Shown here: positions 27,559-37,186 of the stretch, one piece after another
Layout: every line of letters starts with the position of its first letter
Numbering within the stretch: position 1 is the first letter of the stretch
Assembly: GCA_027669525.1 (NCBI GenBank)
Contig: JAQEDJ010000014.1
Coordinates: forward strand, 1-44,265
DNA from: Coriobacteriaceae bacterium AM48-5
GTDB lineage: Bacteria; Actinomycetota; Coriobacteriia; Coriobacteriales; Coriobacteriaceae
DNA length: 44,265 nt
Reading direction: 5' to 3'
Position numbers and translations under genes: made by a program
Notes under the pieces: model-generated
Databases searched by the model: none
Seen by the model: only the letters and a program-made list of their open reading frames with translations
Told to the model about the DNA's origin: nothing

Positions 27559-30215
27559 ATGAGTGCTGACTACCCGTCAATGACTACGGCCGAGATCCGC
27601 TCCAAGTTCCTCAACTTCTTTGAGGAGCGCGGTCTTAAGCTCTATCCTTCTTCGTCCCTCGTCCCCGACGATCCTTCGCTGCTGCTTGCCAACGCCGGCA
27701 TGAACCAGTTTAAGGAGTACTACCAGGGCAAGAAGACCATGAAGGAGATCGGCGCGATCTCCTGCCAGAAGTGCGTCCGCACCAACGACATCGACTGCAT
27801 CGGCGAGGACGGCCGTCACCTGTCCTTCTTTGAGATGCTCGGTGACTTCTCCTTTGGCGGCGTCTCCAAGCAGCAGGCCTGCGCTTGGGCCTTTGAGCTC
27901 ATCACCAAGGAGTTCAAGCTTCCGCTCGACCGCCTGTACTTCACCGTCTTTACCGAGGACGACGAGACTCACGACGTGTGGCGCTCTCTGGCGTTGCCGA
28001 GGATCACATCTCTCGTCTGGGCGAGGATGACAACTTCTGGGCCGCTGGCCCCACCGGCCCCTGCGGTCCGTGCTCTGAGATCTACTTTGACATGGGCGAG
28101 GAGGTCGGTTGCGGCAGCCCCGACTGCAAGCCCGGCTGCGACTGCGACCGCTTCCTTGAGTTCTGGAATCTCGTGTTTACCCAGTACGACCGCCAGGAGG
28201 ATGGCTCCATGCCGGAGCTGCCGCACCGCAACCTCGATACGGGCATGGGTCTGGAGCGCATGGCCGCCATCATGCAGCACAAGACCGCTAACTACGACGG
28301 CGATCTGATGCAGCACCTCATCAAACTCGGCGAGGAGATCAGCGGCAAGACCTATGACGCCGACGATTACTCCGGTGCCAGCCGCTCCCTGCGCATCATC
28401 GCCGACCACTCCCGTGCCGTCAACTTCATGATTTCGGATGGCATCCTGCCCGGCAACGAGGGTCGCGAGTACGTCCTTCGCCGCCTGCTCCGCCGTGCCG
28501 TGTTCCACGGTCGTCTGCTGGGCATCGAGGGCGCCTTCCTGACTAAGTTTATCGACGAGGTCAACGCTCAGATGGGCGAGGCTTATCCCGAGCTGCTCAA
28601 GAACGTCGCGCTCGTCAAGGGCATCGTCGCCTCCGAGGAGGAGCGCTTCTCCACGACGCTCGATAACGGCCGCGTCTACCTGGACGAGGCCCTGGCCGCG
28701 CTCGCCGAGGGTGCTGTCCTTCCGGGCGACGTCGCCTTTAAGCTGCATGACACCTTTGGTTTCCCCATCGACCTGACCGTCGAGATCGCCGGCACCGCTG
28801 GTCACGACGTCGACATGGACGGCTTTACCGCCTGCATGGAGGACCAGAAGGCTCGCGCCCGTGCCAACGCCAAGGGTGACGCCTGGGGCAGCTTCAACGA
28901 CGTGTGGGTCGAGCTTTCGGACAAGGTCGCCGCGACCGAGTTCGATGGCTATGACAGCGACGCGATCGAGGGTGCCAAGGTTGTCGCCATCGTGCGCAAC
29001 GGCGAGTCCGTCGAGTCCGCTACTGCGGGCGAGGACGTCGAGGTTGTGCTCGACCGCACCCCGTTCTACGCCGAGATGGGCGGCCAGCAGGGCGACGCCG
29101 GCGAGCTTTCCGCCGAGGGCGTTGCGCTGACCGTTGCCGATACCAAGAACCACAATGGCCTGTATGCCCACGTCGCGCATGTCGCCGAGGGCACGCTTGC
29201 CGTTGGCGCTTCCGTGACCGCCAAGTTCGACGCCGAGCGCCGTGGCTTCCTGCGCCGCAATCACACCGCCACGCACCTGCTCGACGCCGCGCTTAAGCAC
29301 GTCCTGGGCGAGCATGTCTCCCAGGCCGGTTCGCTGGTGACTCCTGAGCACCTGCGTTTTGACTTCACGCATTTTGAGGCCCTGTCCTCTGAGCAGCTCA
29401 AGGCCGTTGAGGATCTGGTCAACCAGCAGATCTTTGCTTCCAAGCCGGTCGTGACCCGCGTCATGGGCATCGATGAGGCCAAGGCCGCCGGCGCTGTCGC
29501 CCTGTTTGGCGAGAAGTACGGCGACGTCGTCCGCGTCGTTTCCGTGGGCGCCGAGGACCAGCCGTTCTCCCGCGAGCTCTGCGGTGGCACCCATGCCGCC
29601 AATACCGCCGAGATCGGCCTGTTCAAGATCATTTCCGAGTCCTCTACGGGCTCCAACGTTCGCCGTATCGAGGCCGTGACCTCTAAGGGTGCGCTCGATT
29701 ACATGGTCGACCGCCTAGCGCTCGTTGACGCCGCTGCCGCTGCACTCAAGTGCCGCGTCGACGAGGTTCCCGCCCGCGTGGAGAACCTGCAGGCCGAGCT
29801 GCGCGAGACCGCCGGCAAGCTCAAGAAAGCTCTGACCGGTGGCTCTTCCGACGCCATCTCCGGCGCCATCGAGGGTGCCGTCGAGGTCAATGGCTACAAG
29901 CTCGTCGTCGCTGAGCTCCAGGGCCTTGAGGCTGCCGACCTGCGCAACGTGTGGGATACCGTGCACCAGAAGGTCGCCGGCCCCGTCGCCTGCGTCGTCG
30001 CTAGCGTGACCGAAAAGGGCACCCCGGCCCTGCTCGCTGCCGGCTCCGATGACGCCGTCAAGGCCGGTTTCCACGCCGGTAACGTGATCAAGCAGATCGC
30101 GGGCCTGGTCGACGGTCGCGGTGGCGGTCGTCCCAACATGGCCCAGGCTGGCGGCAAGAACGCTGCCGGTATCGCCGATGCCCTCGCGGCTGCCAAGACC
30201 GCGCTCGGCGCTTAA
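27559..30215 (+). CDS. alaS: Alanyl-tRNA synthetase (frameshifted)
   Basis: Class II synthetase charging tRNA-Ala, with editing of mischarged Ser/Gly. ATG 27559 after GAGGAGA. N-terminal catalytic core: MTTAEIRSKFLNFFEERGLK, AGMNQFKEYY and RTNDIDCIGEDGRH. The frame breaks at about 27990; CTCTGGCGTT should be CTCTGGGCGTT, restoring WRSLGVAEDHISRLGEDDNFW, after which GPTGPCGPCSEIYFD follows. The editing domain has the RNHTATHLLDAAL and CGGTHAANTAEIG zinc motifs, and C-Ala ends with GRGGGRPNMAQAGGK. Restored length 885, normal. It is the first gene of the long run to recN. Confidence 0.96.
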
Positions 30216-30224
30216 GTAGTCGCT

Positions 30225-30652
30225 GTGGTCGCGCTCGCGCTGGACATAGGGGAGACCCGGATTGGCATTGCCGTCTCGAGCCGTGATGGCAAGATGGCAA
30301 TGCCTGTCAAGGTGCTCCCGGCTGCCGAGGTCACTGGCATGGCCAAGACGTTCCGTTACCTGGTTGAGGACTATGAGCCCGATATCCTGGTAAGCGGACG
30401 TCCCTTGACCATGGCCGGTGAGCCCGGCCCCCAGGCCGAGCGCGTTGCCGCCGTTGCGCAAAAGATTGCCCAAGAGCTCGATCTTCCGCTTGAGTTTGAG
30501 GATGAGCGCCTGTCCTCGCAAGAGGCAAAGCGTATCCTGCGCGAGCAGGGACTCAACGAAAAGCAGATGAGGGCAAGATTGACATGATCGCCGCCAGCCT
30601 GTTCTTGCAGACGTGGCTCGATCGCAAAAACGAGGAGGTTTCGCATGCCTAG
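30225..30652 (+). CDS. ruvX: Putative Holliday junction resolvase RuvX/YqgF (frameshifted)
   Basis: RNase H-fold nuclease domain: ALALDIGETRIGIAVS carries the first Asp; DILVSGRPLTMAGEPGPQAERV and LPLEFEDERLSSQEA (DERLS/T motif) follow. YqgF is linked to rRNA 16S 5' end maturation; its Holliday activity is disputed. GTG 30225 is the start. The frame breaks near 30568 (GAGGGCAAG for GAGGGGCAAG); repair gives QMRGKIDMIAASLFLQTWLDRK and a stop at 30650-30652, 142 residues. The repaired end overlaps the mltG start by 8 bases. Confidence 0.9.
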
Positions 30653-32078
30653 CGCTCCCGATCCGCGCCAGCCGAATCGTACACGTCAGCCGTCGTCGCG
30701 CCCTGCCCAGCCTGGCCAGCGTCCGGCACAGCCGACCCAGCGCGCAGCTCAATCTGCCGCGCGCCCGGTGCAGTCCTCCTCTCGTTCAGCCCAACCTGTT
30801 CAACGGACGGGTCAGCAGCCTTCTGCTCGTTCGGTTCAGTATCCGGCTCCTCACGCGGCTCAGCAGCCCGCTGCTCGTTCGGCTCAGCCTGCAGGCGGTG
30901 CTCGCTTTAAGCATCAGGCACCTACTCAGCGAACGCAGGCCCCCCAATCGCATTCGCATCACGCTCGCGGTTCGCATGGCGTTGCTCCGGCGGCCCGCTC
31001 GAGCTACAACACGCATGCTCGTCGCGGTGCCCAAAAGAAAAGCTCCCCGGTGCCCATGATTGTCGGCGTCGTGGTGGCCGTAATCGCGCTTGCTACTATC
31101 GCTTTCTTTGTCGTGCCTGCCGTCAAGGGCTTCTTTACCGGTGAGGATACGAAGGTCGCGGCTGGTCGGCAGGTTACGGTGACCATTCCCGACGGTGCTT
31201 CGGGCGATACGATCGCCTCGATTCTCTCCGAGAACCATATCGTCGAAAATCCCAAGGATTACTACGCGGCGGTGAAAAAGCTCAACGCTGATATGTCGCT
31301 TAAGCCTGGCACCTACTCGTTCACCACGCTCATGGATGCGACCAAGGTTGTTCAGCAGCTCATGGAAGGCCCCAACGCGGGCTCCAATGCGCTGACTATC
31401 CCTGAGGGTCTGACAGTCGATCAAGTCGCCGACCGCGTGGCCCAGGCCTACGACAGCATCTCTAAGGAAGACTTCCTCAACCAGGCTAAGGCCTCCAACT
31501 ACGTGGACGACTATAGCTTCCTTAAGGGCGCCGCCAACGACTCGCTCGAGGGTTTCTTGTTCCCCAAGACCTATTCGTTGGGTGATTCGCCGACGGCCGA
31601 TGACGTGATTCGTGCCATGCTCGATCAGTTTAAGACTGAGTACAAGTCGCTTGACTTTGCGAGCTGCGAAGCCAAGATCAAGGAGCGCTACGGTGTGGAG
31701 ATGTCCGACTACGACATCGTTAACTTGGCCTCTATCGTTGAGCGCGAGGGCCTCAACGCCGATCAACGTGCGCACGTGGCCTCGGTTTTCTACAACCGCC
31801 TTGCCGGCAAGCTCGACGGTCTGCGCTATCTCAACAGCGATGCGACCATGATGTATGTCACCGGTGGCGAGGTTACCGCCGACGACCTGCAGAGCGATAG
31901 CCCGTATAACACCTATAAGCACGAGGGCCTGCCACCCACGCCCATCTGCTCTCCGTCGCTCGAGGCACTCAAGGCCACGCTTGAGCCAACCGACTCCGAT
32001 GACCTGTATTTCTACATTACGCAGGACGAGGAGTACTTCTCGCAAACCTACGAAGAGCATCAACTGTCTTGGAATTAG
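30645..32078 (+). CDS. mltG: Endolytic murein transglycosylase MltG with long disordered N-terminus
   Basis: 477 residues. Cuts nascent glycan strands and may set strand length. ATG 30645 follows GAGGAGG (30632-30638). About 135 residues of low-complexity Pro/Gln/Ser/Arg/Ala (PAQPGQRPAQPTQR type repeats) precede a membrane helix (PMIVGVVVAVIALATIAFFVV). A LysM-like segment (VTVTIPDGASGDTIASILSENH) and the YceG domain follow, with the catalytic Glu in NLASIVEREGLNADQR and signatures GYLF-like EGFLFPKTYS, NSDATMMYV and GLPPTPICSPSLEAL. The cytoplasmic repeat region is the unusual part. Confidence 0.93.
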   Translation: MPSAPDPRQPNRTRQPSSRPAQPGQRPAQPTQRAAQSAARPVQSSSRSAQPVQRTGQQPSARSVQYPAPHAAQQPAARSAQPAGGARFKHQAPTQRTQAPQSHSHHARGSHGVAPAARSSYNTHARRGAQKKSSPVPMIVGVVVAVIALATIAFFVVPAVKGFFTGEDTKVAAGRQVTVTIPDGASGDTIASILSENHIVENPKDYYAAVKKLNADMSLKPGTYSFTTLMDATKVVQQLMEGPNAGSNALTIPEGLTVDQVADRVAQAYDSISKEDFLNQAKASNYVDDYSFLKGAANDSLEGFLFPKTYSLGDSPTADDVIRAMLDQFKTEYKSLDFASCEAKIKERYGVEMSDYDIVNLASIVEREGLNADQRAHVASVFYNRLAGKLDGLRYLNSDATMMYVTGGEVTADDLQSDSPYNTYKHEGLPPTPICSPSLEALKATLEPTDSDDLYFYITQDEEYFSQTYEEHQLSWN

Positions 32079-32079
32079 C

Positions 32080-32577
32080 ATGAGGATTTTTAGCCCCAAA
32101 CGATACGTTGCCTCGGTCGATCGCATCGACCTTGATACCCTGTGGGCCGACGGCAAACGCGCCATTCTGCTCGATCGCGATAACACTCTGGTTCCGCGCG
32201 ACACCGAGCAGGTTCCCGCCGCGGTTTCCGCTTGGCTCGATACCGCCCGCGCCAAAGGCTTTAAGCTGTGCATGGTGTCCAACAACTGGCATCGCGATCA
32301 GGTCATGAGCTCTGCACGCGAGCTGGGACTCGAGGCCATCAGCCACGCCATGAAGCCCGCCCCGTTTGCCTTGAAGGCGGGTCTTAAGCGCCTTGGCGCC
32401 ACGGCAGACGAGGCGGTGCTGATCGGCGATCAGCTGTACACGGACGTGTGGAGCGGTAACTTTGCCGGCGTTGACACTATTCTGGTCAAGCCGCAGGCAA
32501 CCCAGGACCTGTGGTACACGCAGATCTTCCGTATCTTTGAGCGCCGGGCCCTGCGCGACCTTCCCTGCGAGGAATAG
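32080..32577 (+). CDS. YqeG family HAD-IIIA-type phosphatase
   Basis: 165 residues. ILLDRDNTLVPRD is the HAD nucleophile motif (Asp, with Asp two residues on), LCMVSNNW is motif II, and LIGDQLYTDVWSGN is the motif with the magnesium-binding Asp. YqeG proteins are related to ribosome-associated phosphatases of unknown substrate. ATG 32080 lies two bases after the mltG stop. Position before aroK is conserved in related actinobacteria as I recall. Confidence 0.9.
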   Translation: MRIFSPKRYVASVDRIDLDTLWADGKRAILLDRDNTLVPRDTEQVPAAVSAWLDTARAKGFKLCMVSNNWHRDQVMSSARELGLEAISHAMKPAPFALKAGLKRLGATADEAVLIGDQLYTDVWSGNFAGVDTILVKPQATQDLWYTQIFRIFERRALRDLPCEE

Positions 32578-32585
32578 GTTTCGCC

Positions 32586-33117
32586 ATGTCTCAGCACATC
32601 AAACACGGCTGCGACCATATCTTCTTTATCGGCTTTTTGGGCGCGGGCAAATCGACGCTCGCGCGCAACGTCGGCACTATGTTCAAGCGGCGTTTTATCG
32701 ATACCGATCGTTTGGTTGTGCGTCGATGTGGCAAGTCGGTGACCGAGATATTTGAGACCGAGGGCGAGGATCGTTTTCGCGAGCTTGAGACCTCGGCACT
32801 CCGTTCGCTTCAAAGCGAGCGCAGCCTGCTGGTGTCGTGCGGGGGTGGCATCGTCGAGACGCCGGTGAACATTGAGCTGATGCATGAGATGGTATATGCG
32901 TGTACCTCGAAGGCGACTTTGAGGACTCGTTGCGCCAGATTCGCCGCTCCGATACCCGGCCCGATTTCCGCTCGCCCGAGCACGCTGCGCGCCTGTTTGA
33001 GCATCGCCGTCCGCTGTATCGCCAGGCCGCCGATATTACCCTTGATATTCGCAACAAGTCCTTCGAGGACGTTCCTACCTTTGTGCCGAGATGCTTTTGG
33101 AGCGTGGACTGCTATGA
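32586..33117 (+). CDS. aroK: Shikimate kinase (two frameshifts)
   Basis: Phosphorylates shikimate in the aromatic amino acid pathway. P-loop IGFLGAGKSTLARNVG (about 15-30), then DTDRLVVRRCGKSVTEIFETEGEDRFRELE with the shikimate-binding Asp and Arg, and CGGGIVETP. The frame breaks at about 32891 (ATGGTATA for ATGGGTATA) and about 33085 (GTGCCGAG for GTGGCCGAG). Repair gives HEMGICVYLEGDFEDSLRQIRRSDTRPDF and a terminal FVAEMLLERGLL, 177 residues. The stop overlaps the next start as ATGA (33114-33117), so translation is coupled to the aroB-like gene. Confidence 0.9.
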
Positions 33118-34223
33118 TTCGCCGTCAACTTATCAATTTCCAAAACCGCAGTGTCGATGTCCGCGTTGGATTGGGCGCGTTCGAGGAGCTGTCGCGCATG
33201 TTTGCCTCGGCCGTGGGCAAGCCTAAGCGCGCGATGGTGGTTTGGAACGACGCTACATCCGAGCGTTTTGGCGAGGTCGTCGAGCATGCGCTGGTCGACG
33301 CCGGTTTTGCCGTGTCGCTGCTCGTCCTCGAGGTTTCTCCTGCCGGTGCTACGCTGGCCGATGCCGATACCGTCTTTGGCGCCCTGTCGGCTAACGGCAT
33401 TACCTGCGACGATCTCGTTGTCGCTGTCGGTGACACGGCGACCTGCTCGGTCGTTTGTTGGTGTGCCAATCAGTGGTGCGGTCGCACCGAGTGCGCCTTG
33501 CTGCCGACGACGTTCGACGCCATGCTCACGGTTGCGACGACCATGAAGCCGCTTGTCGCCTCGTCGACGAATGCGCTTCCCGCTATCGCGTTCCGTCCCG
33601 AGCCGGGCTTGGTCGTGTGCGACCTCGACCTTGTTCGCGAGGCGGACCCCGAGGACCTCAAGCTCGGCTATGCGGTACTTGTTGGCACCATGCTTTCGAG
33701 CAGCAAGTCCCGCTGGAATCAGTTTACTGAGACCGTCCCCGAGATTCTCGCGGGCGAGGAGGTCGCGCTCGTCAATGCCGTTCAGTGGTCTCAGACTGCC
33801 CGTAAGGACGTACTGATGGCCACGAACCCGAGCGCCCGCCATGCGCTCGATTTTGGCAAGATGGGGGAGCGTACCCTGCGCGCCTGCCTGGGTAAAGCCG
33901 CGGCGCAGGTTCCTGCCTACCAGCTGCTGTCCGAGGGCATGCGCTTTGAGGCGCGCCTAGCACATGATGCCTGCGACTTTGATATCGATTACGTCTTTGA
34001 GGTCGATGACTGCCTGGAGGACTTTGGTATCGAGGAGCTTGCCTTCGATCTGGAGCCTGCCTCATATATCGAGGAGTTCCGCAGGCAGCAGTTTGACCGC
34101 TCGAACCGTAGTATGTTGCCGCTGCCCGCGGCACTCGGCGCCATTCGTCTAACGAGCGTTGAGGACGAGGTCCTCGACCGCCATGCTCACGCCTACTTGG
34201 CTTCTCGCAAAGAACTTCTCTAG
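33114..34223 (+). CDS. aroB: AroB-family (3-dehydroquinate synthase-like) protein, apparently degenerate
   Basis: 369 residues, in the place of aroB between aroK and pepQ, with the N-terminal look of dehydroquinate synthase (VDVRVGLGAFEEL; AMVVWNDATSERFGEVVEHAL). The frame is continuous. Yet by eye the key motifs are gone. The NAD glycine motif reads VAVGDTATCSVVCW instead of GGG..D. The Glu metal ligand of the GxAE segment falls at Val188 (LKLGYAVLVG). The GHTxGH histidine falls at Lys249 (LDFGKMGERT). The HGEAVAIGM histidine segment reads QLLSEGM (270-276). Extra Cys residues occur at CWCANQWCGRTEC. Either it uses different chemistry or it is inactive in DHQ synthesis. Confidence 0.75.
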   Translation: MIRRQLINFQNRSVDVRVGLGAFEELSRMFASAVGKPKRAMVVWNDATSERFGEVVEHALVDAGFAVSLLVLEVSPAGATLADADTVFGALSANGITCDDLVVAVGDTATCSVVCWCANQWCGRTECALLPTTFDAMLTVATTMKPLVASSTNALPAIAFRPEPGLVVCDLDLVREADPEDLKLGYAVLVGTMLSSSKSRWNQFTETVPEILAGEEVALVNAVQWSQTARKDVLMATNPSARHALDFGKMGERTLRACLGKAAAQVPAYQLLSEGMRFEARLAHDACDFDIDYVFEVDDCLEDFGIEELAFDLEPASYIEEFRRQQFDRSNRSMLPLPAALGAIRLTSVEDEVLDRHAHAYLASRKELL

Positions 34224-34283
34224 GATTTATTGACATACATCGTCTTTCGTATCATGTTGAGGGGCGGGTTTCCAATCGGTTGC

Positions 34284-34299
34284 GAATCGCGCGCGATTC
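34284..34299. repeat. 16-bp perfect palindrome upstream of pepQ
   Basis: GAATCGCGCGCGATTC in the 132-base gap between the aroB-like gene and pepQ. It could be an operator or part of a terminator, but no T run follows. Confidence 0.4.
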
Positions 34300-34355
34300 C
34301 GTCGTTCGGTTGAGACCCGTTCCGTCTTTATAGAGACAACAAGAAAGGAATCTGC

Positions 34356-35485
34356 ATGTCAGAGTTTGCTGCCGGTCCTGCCGGTCGTATCGAGCGTGTC
34401 CGTGCCTGATGGTTGAGCGTGGCTACGACGCTATCGTGGTGCGCGACGAGGCCAACCTTCGTTGGCTTACGGGCGTCAAGGGCGTCTTCGATTACACCTT
34501 CGAGTTCCCGCATGCTGCGTTTATTACGGCCGACCAGTGCCTGTTCCATACCGACTCGCGCTATCTCAACAGCTTTGAGGAGAACACGCCCGCCGGCAGC
34601 CCCTGGGTCTACGACATGGACGAGGGCACCATCCCCGGTTGGGTCGCCGGCAAGATCGCGGCCAACAAGTGCCGCGTCTGCGCTGTCGAGGACGACATGC
34701 AGATCAATTTCTACCAGGGTATTCAGCGTGGCCTGGAGGACCGCTCCGTTGCCTGCATGCTGCCGCTGATGCATGACGACATCCGTAAGATGCGCGCCAT
34801 CAAGGACGCCGAGGAGATCGAGCTCATGCGCCACGCGCAGTCGATCACCGACGCCGCCTTCCAGCACATGCTCGGCTATATTAAGCCCGGTATGACCGAG
34901 AAGCAGGTTCGCAACGAGCTCGAGAACTTTATGTTCGCCAACGGTGCCGACAGCCTGGCCTTTGGCTCCATCGTGGCGAGCGGCCCCAATACCGCCAACC
35001 CGCATGCCGTTCCGAGCGACCGCGTGATCGAGAAGGGCGACTTCGTCCTCATGGATTACGGCGCGGGCTACTGCGATTATCGTTCTGACATGACGCGCAC
35101 CGTCGTGATGGGCGAGCCTACCCAGGAGCAGCTCGACCTGTACGCGCTCGTGCGCCGTACGCACGAGGAGTGCGTTGCCGCCATTCATCCGGGCGTCGAG
35201 GGCAACGACATTTTCAAGCTTTCCAAGAAGATCATTGGCGATGCCGGCTATGGCGATTACTACAACCATGGTCTGGGCCATGGCGTGGGCATTGACATCC
35301 ACGAGCTGCCTAACTTCAACCGCAGCAAGAACATCATCGAGGTCGGCTCGGTTATCACCATGGAGCCCGGCGTGTACCTGCCCGGTGTGGGCGGCGTGCG
35401 CCTGGAGGACTACGGCGTGGTCACCGAGAACGGCTACGAGCCCTTCACCAAGACGCCGCATGACCTTCACGTCATCGATTGCTAG
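34356..35485 (+). CDS. Xaa-Pro aminopeptidase / dipeptidase, M24 family (frameshifted)
   Basis: Creatinase-fold metallopeptidase that removes residues next to proline. ATG 34356 follows AAGAAAGG. The frame breaks at about 34407: CGTGCCTGATGG should be CGTGCCCTGATGG, giving [20 protein letters not shown]. Restored length 376. Metal ligands: [20 protein letters not shown] (two Asp), [14 protein letters not shown] (His), [20 protein letters not shown] (two Glu). The N-terminal creatinase domain has ANLRWLTGV. pepQ next to efp is a frequent arrangement. Confidence 0.92.
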
Positions 35486-35505
35486 TCTACTTCGGTAGAT
35501 AGTTT

Positions 35506-35545
35506 GGGGCGGGGCCTCCGGAGCAATTCGGACGCCCCGCGTTCT
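35506..35545 (+). terminator. Hairpin terminator after the M24 peptidase
   Basis: GGGGCG (35506-35511) pairs with CGCCCC (35533-35538), with an inner TCCG/CGGA stem, followed by GCGTTCTCTTTTT. Confidence 0.7.
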
Positions 35546-35582
35546 CTTTTTATGCGCTCGCTGCAGGCGCCGTCTGCAAGTG

Positions 35583-35588
35583 TATAAT
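35583..35588 (+). promoter_or_regulatory. efp promoter -10 box
   Basis: A perfect TATAAT 57 bases before the efp start, after a terminator. The -35 at the usual spacing (GCTGCA, about 35560) is poor, so the call rests on the -10. Confidence 0.55.
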
Positions 35589-35645
35589 TTCGCTCGTATG
35601 TAATTTGGACGCTTGTGCGTTCTGCCCATAACAAGAAAGGTCGCT

Positions 35646-36209
35646 ATGCCTACCATTTCTACCGCCGACTTCAAGAACGGCCTCGGTCTCCGCATTAAGG
35701 ACAAGGTCTACACCATCGTCGAGTTCCAGCATGTCAAGCCGGGCAAGGGCGGCGCGTTTGTGCGCTACAAGACCCGCGACATCAAGAGCGGCCGCGTCGT
35801 CGAGAACACCTGCAACGCCGGCACCAAGTTCGAGAGCGTCATGCTCACCACCCGTGAGTTCCAGTACCTCTACAACGATGGCACCGACTACATCTTCATG
35901 GACAACGAATCCTATGAGCAGGTTCCCGTTCCCGAGGACATGGTGGGCGAGAACTCCAAGTGGCTGCGCGAGAACGACATCTGCCAGCTGCTCTTCGCCG
36001 ACGATGAGCTCATGGGCGTGACTCCGCCGATGTTCATCGAGACCACCATCGTCCAGACCGACCCGGGCTTTAAGGGCGACACCGTCCAGGGTTCCACCAA
36101 GCCGGCCACGATCGACACCGGCGCTGTCATCCAGGTCCCCATGTACCTCAACGAGGGCGAGGTCATCAAGGTTGACACCCGCGACGGCAAGTTCGTCTCC
36201 CGCGTCTAG
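35646..36209 (+). CDS. efp: Translation elongation factor P
   Basis: Rescues ribosomes stalled at polyproline. 187 residues with three domains. The loop at the tip of domain I reads HVKPGKGGAFVRYK with Lys34 at the place that other species modify with beta-lysine, rhamnosyl-Arg or aminopentanol; no modification gene is visible in the window. The C-terminal OB domain contains the GDTVQGSTKPATIDTGAVIQVPMYLNEGE signature. ATG 35646 follows AAGAAAGG. It is transcribed with asp23 and nusB. Confidence 0.97.
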   Translation: MPTISTADFKNGLGLRIKDKVYTIVEFQHVKPGKGGAFVRYKTRDIKSGRVVENTCNAGTKFESVMLTTREFQYLYNDGTDYIFMDNESYEQVPVPEDMVGENSKWLRENDICQLLFADDELMGVTPPMFIETTIVQTDPGFKGDTVQGSTKPATIDTGAVIQVPMYLNEGEVIKVDTRDGKFVSRV

Positions 36210-36233
36210 CAACCAACTCTTCTAGGAGGACTC

Positions 36234-36596
36234 ATGCCCCAGGAAATCAAGATTGACGGCATCGGCATTTCGCCCGATGTTCTGACCGCCATCGTCTCGC
36301 GCGCCGTGTCCGATGTCGAGGGCATCGCCTCCGTTGGCGTCAAGGACCTTGCCACCAACCTTGTCTCCATGATGCTCTCGTCCAAGGCCCCGGCTTCCGA
36401 GCCGGCGGTCGAGGCCGAGGTCATCGGCGACAAGCTCGCACTTACCGTGCGCGTTGTGGTGTTCTTTGGCTATCCGTTCAAGAAACTCGCCGAGGCCGTT
36501 CGCGCTGCCGTGGTCGCCGCCATCGATGCCCAGGTTGGCGTTGAGGTCGAGCGCGTTGACGTTTGCATCGACGGCCTCGTTTTCCCCAAGGAGTAA
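36234..36596 (+). CDS. Asp23/Gls24 family envelope stress protein
   Basis: 120 residues. It carries the Asp23 fold: ISPDVLTAIVSRAVSDVEGIASVG, then the beta-rich VRVVVFFGYPFKKLAEAVRAAVVAAIDAQVGVEVERVDVCIDGLVF. TAGGAGGAC lies before ATG 36234. Members lie at the membrane and support cell wall or stress responses in Gram-positives, and the gene often precedes nusB. The start of nusB is three bases after its stop. Confidence 0.9.
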   Translation: MPQEIKIDGIGISPDVLTAIVSRAVSDVEGIASVGVKDLATNLVSMMLSSKAPASEPAVEAEVIGDKLALTVRVVVFFGYPFKKLAEAVRAAVVAAIDAQVGVEVERVDVCIDGLVFPKE

Positions 36597-36599
36597 CCT

Positions 36600-37184
36600 T
36601 TGAGCCTTAAGGTTTATCGCGGGCGCACGCTTGCCCGCAGTCAGGCGCTGCAGCTGCTGTTCCAGGCCGAGGCCACGGACAGCCCGCTCGAGCGCGTCCT
36701 CGAGGGCGATTTCCTGATCTCGAAGGTCCCCTCGACCCCTATGCGCTGGAGCTGTGCCGCGGTGCTTACGAGCATATCGACCGCATCGACTGCGCTCTGC
36801 GTTCCGTTGCCAAAAACTGGGATCTTATGCGCATGCCCGGCGCCGACCGCAATCTGCTGCGTATCGCCGTCTACGAGATGCGCTTCCTCACCGACGAAGA
36901 GGTCTCGGACGCATCGTGATCAACGAGGCCGTTGAGCTTGCCAAGGCCTATGGGACCGACCAGTCCGCGTCGTTCGTCAACGGCGTGCTGGGCAAGATCG
37001 CTCGCAGCGAGGAGCTGCCGGGTGAGGACCTGTACCAGGAGCTGCTGGCCGAGGATCGCGCTCGCGAGGAGGCCCAGGCTGCCGAGCTGCCGCCAAGGTC
37101 GCTGCCGCTCAGGCTACCGCCGGTGTACTTGCCGAGGATGTGGACGCTGCTGAGGCCGTCGAGGCCGACTCCGTCGAGGAGTAG
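36600..37184 (+). CDS. nusB: Transcription antitermination factor NusB (three frameshifts)
   Basis: RNA-binding factor for rRNA antitermination with NusE/S10. Starts TTG 36600 after AAGGAG. The N-terminus GRTLARSQALQLLFQAEAT is diagnostic. The frame breaks at about 36725 (AAGGTCCCC), 36911 (GACGCATCG) and 37087 (GAGCTGCCG). Restoring one base at each gives LISKGPLDPYALELCRG, then NLLRIAVYEMRFL, then [31 protein letters not shown], the NusB core. An acidic/alanine tail ends EADSVEE. Restored length 195, longer than usual because of the tail. Stop 37182-37184 is two bases before xseB. Confidence 0.93.
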
Positions 37185-37186
37185 CC

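Noticed and set aside
27969..29594. Long minus-strand open frame opposite alaS
   Set aside because: Same antisense effect; no motif, no ribosome site, fully inside alaS.
30786..32285. Minus-strand open frame opposite mltG and yqeG
   Set aside because: Overlaps two recognised genes and has no family resemblance.
32586..34223. An apparent aroK-aroB fusion protein in one frame
   Set aside because: Caused by two base losses in aroK; repair gives a separate aroK stop overlapping the aroB start as ATGA.
34230..34255. TTGACA ... TATCAT as a promoter before the M24 peptidase gene
   Set aside because: The spacer is only 14 bases, which is too short for a standard sigma-70 promoter.
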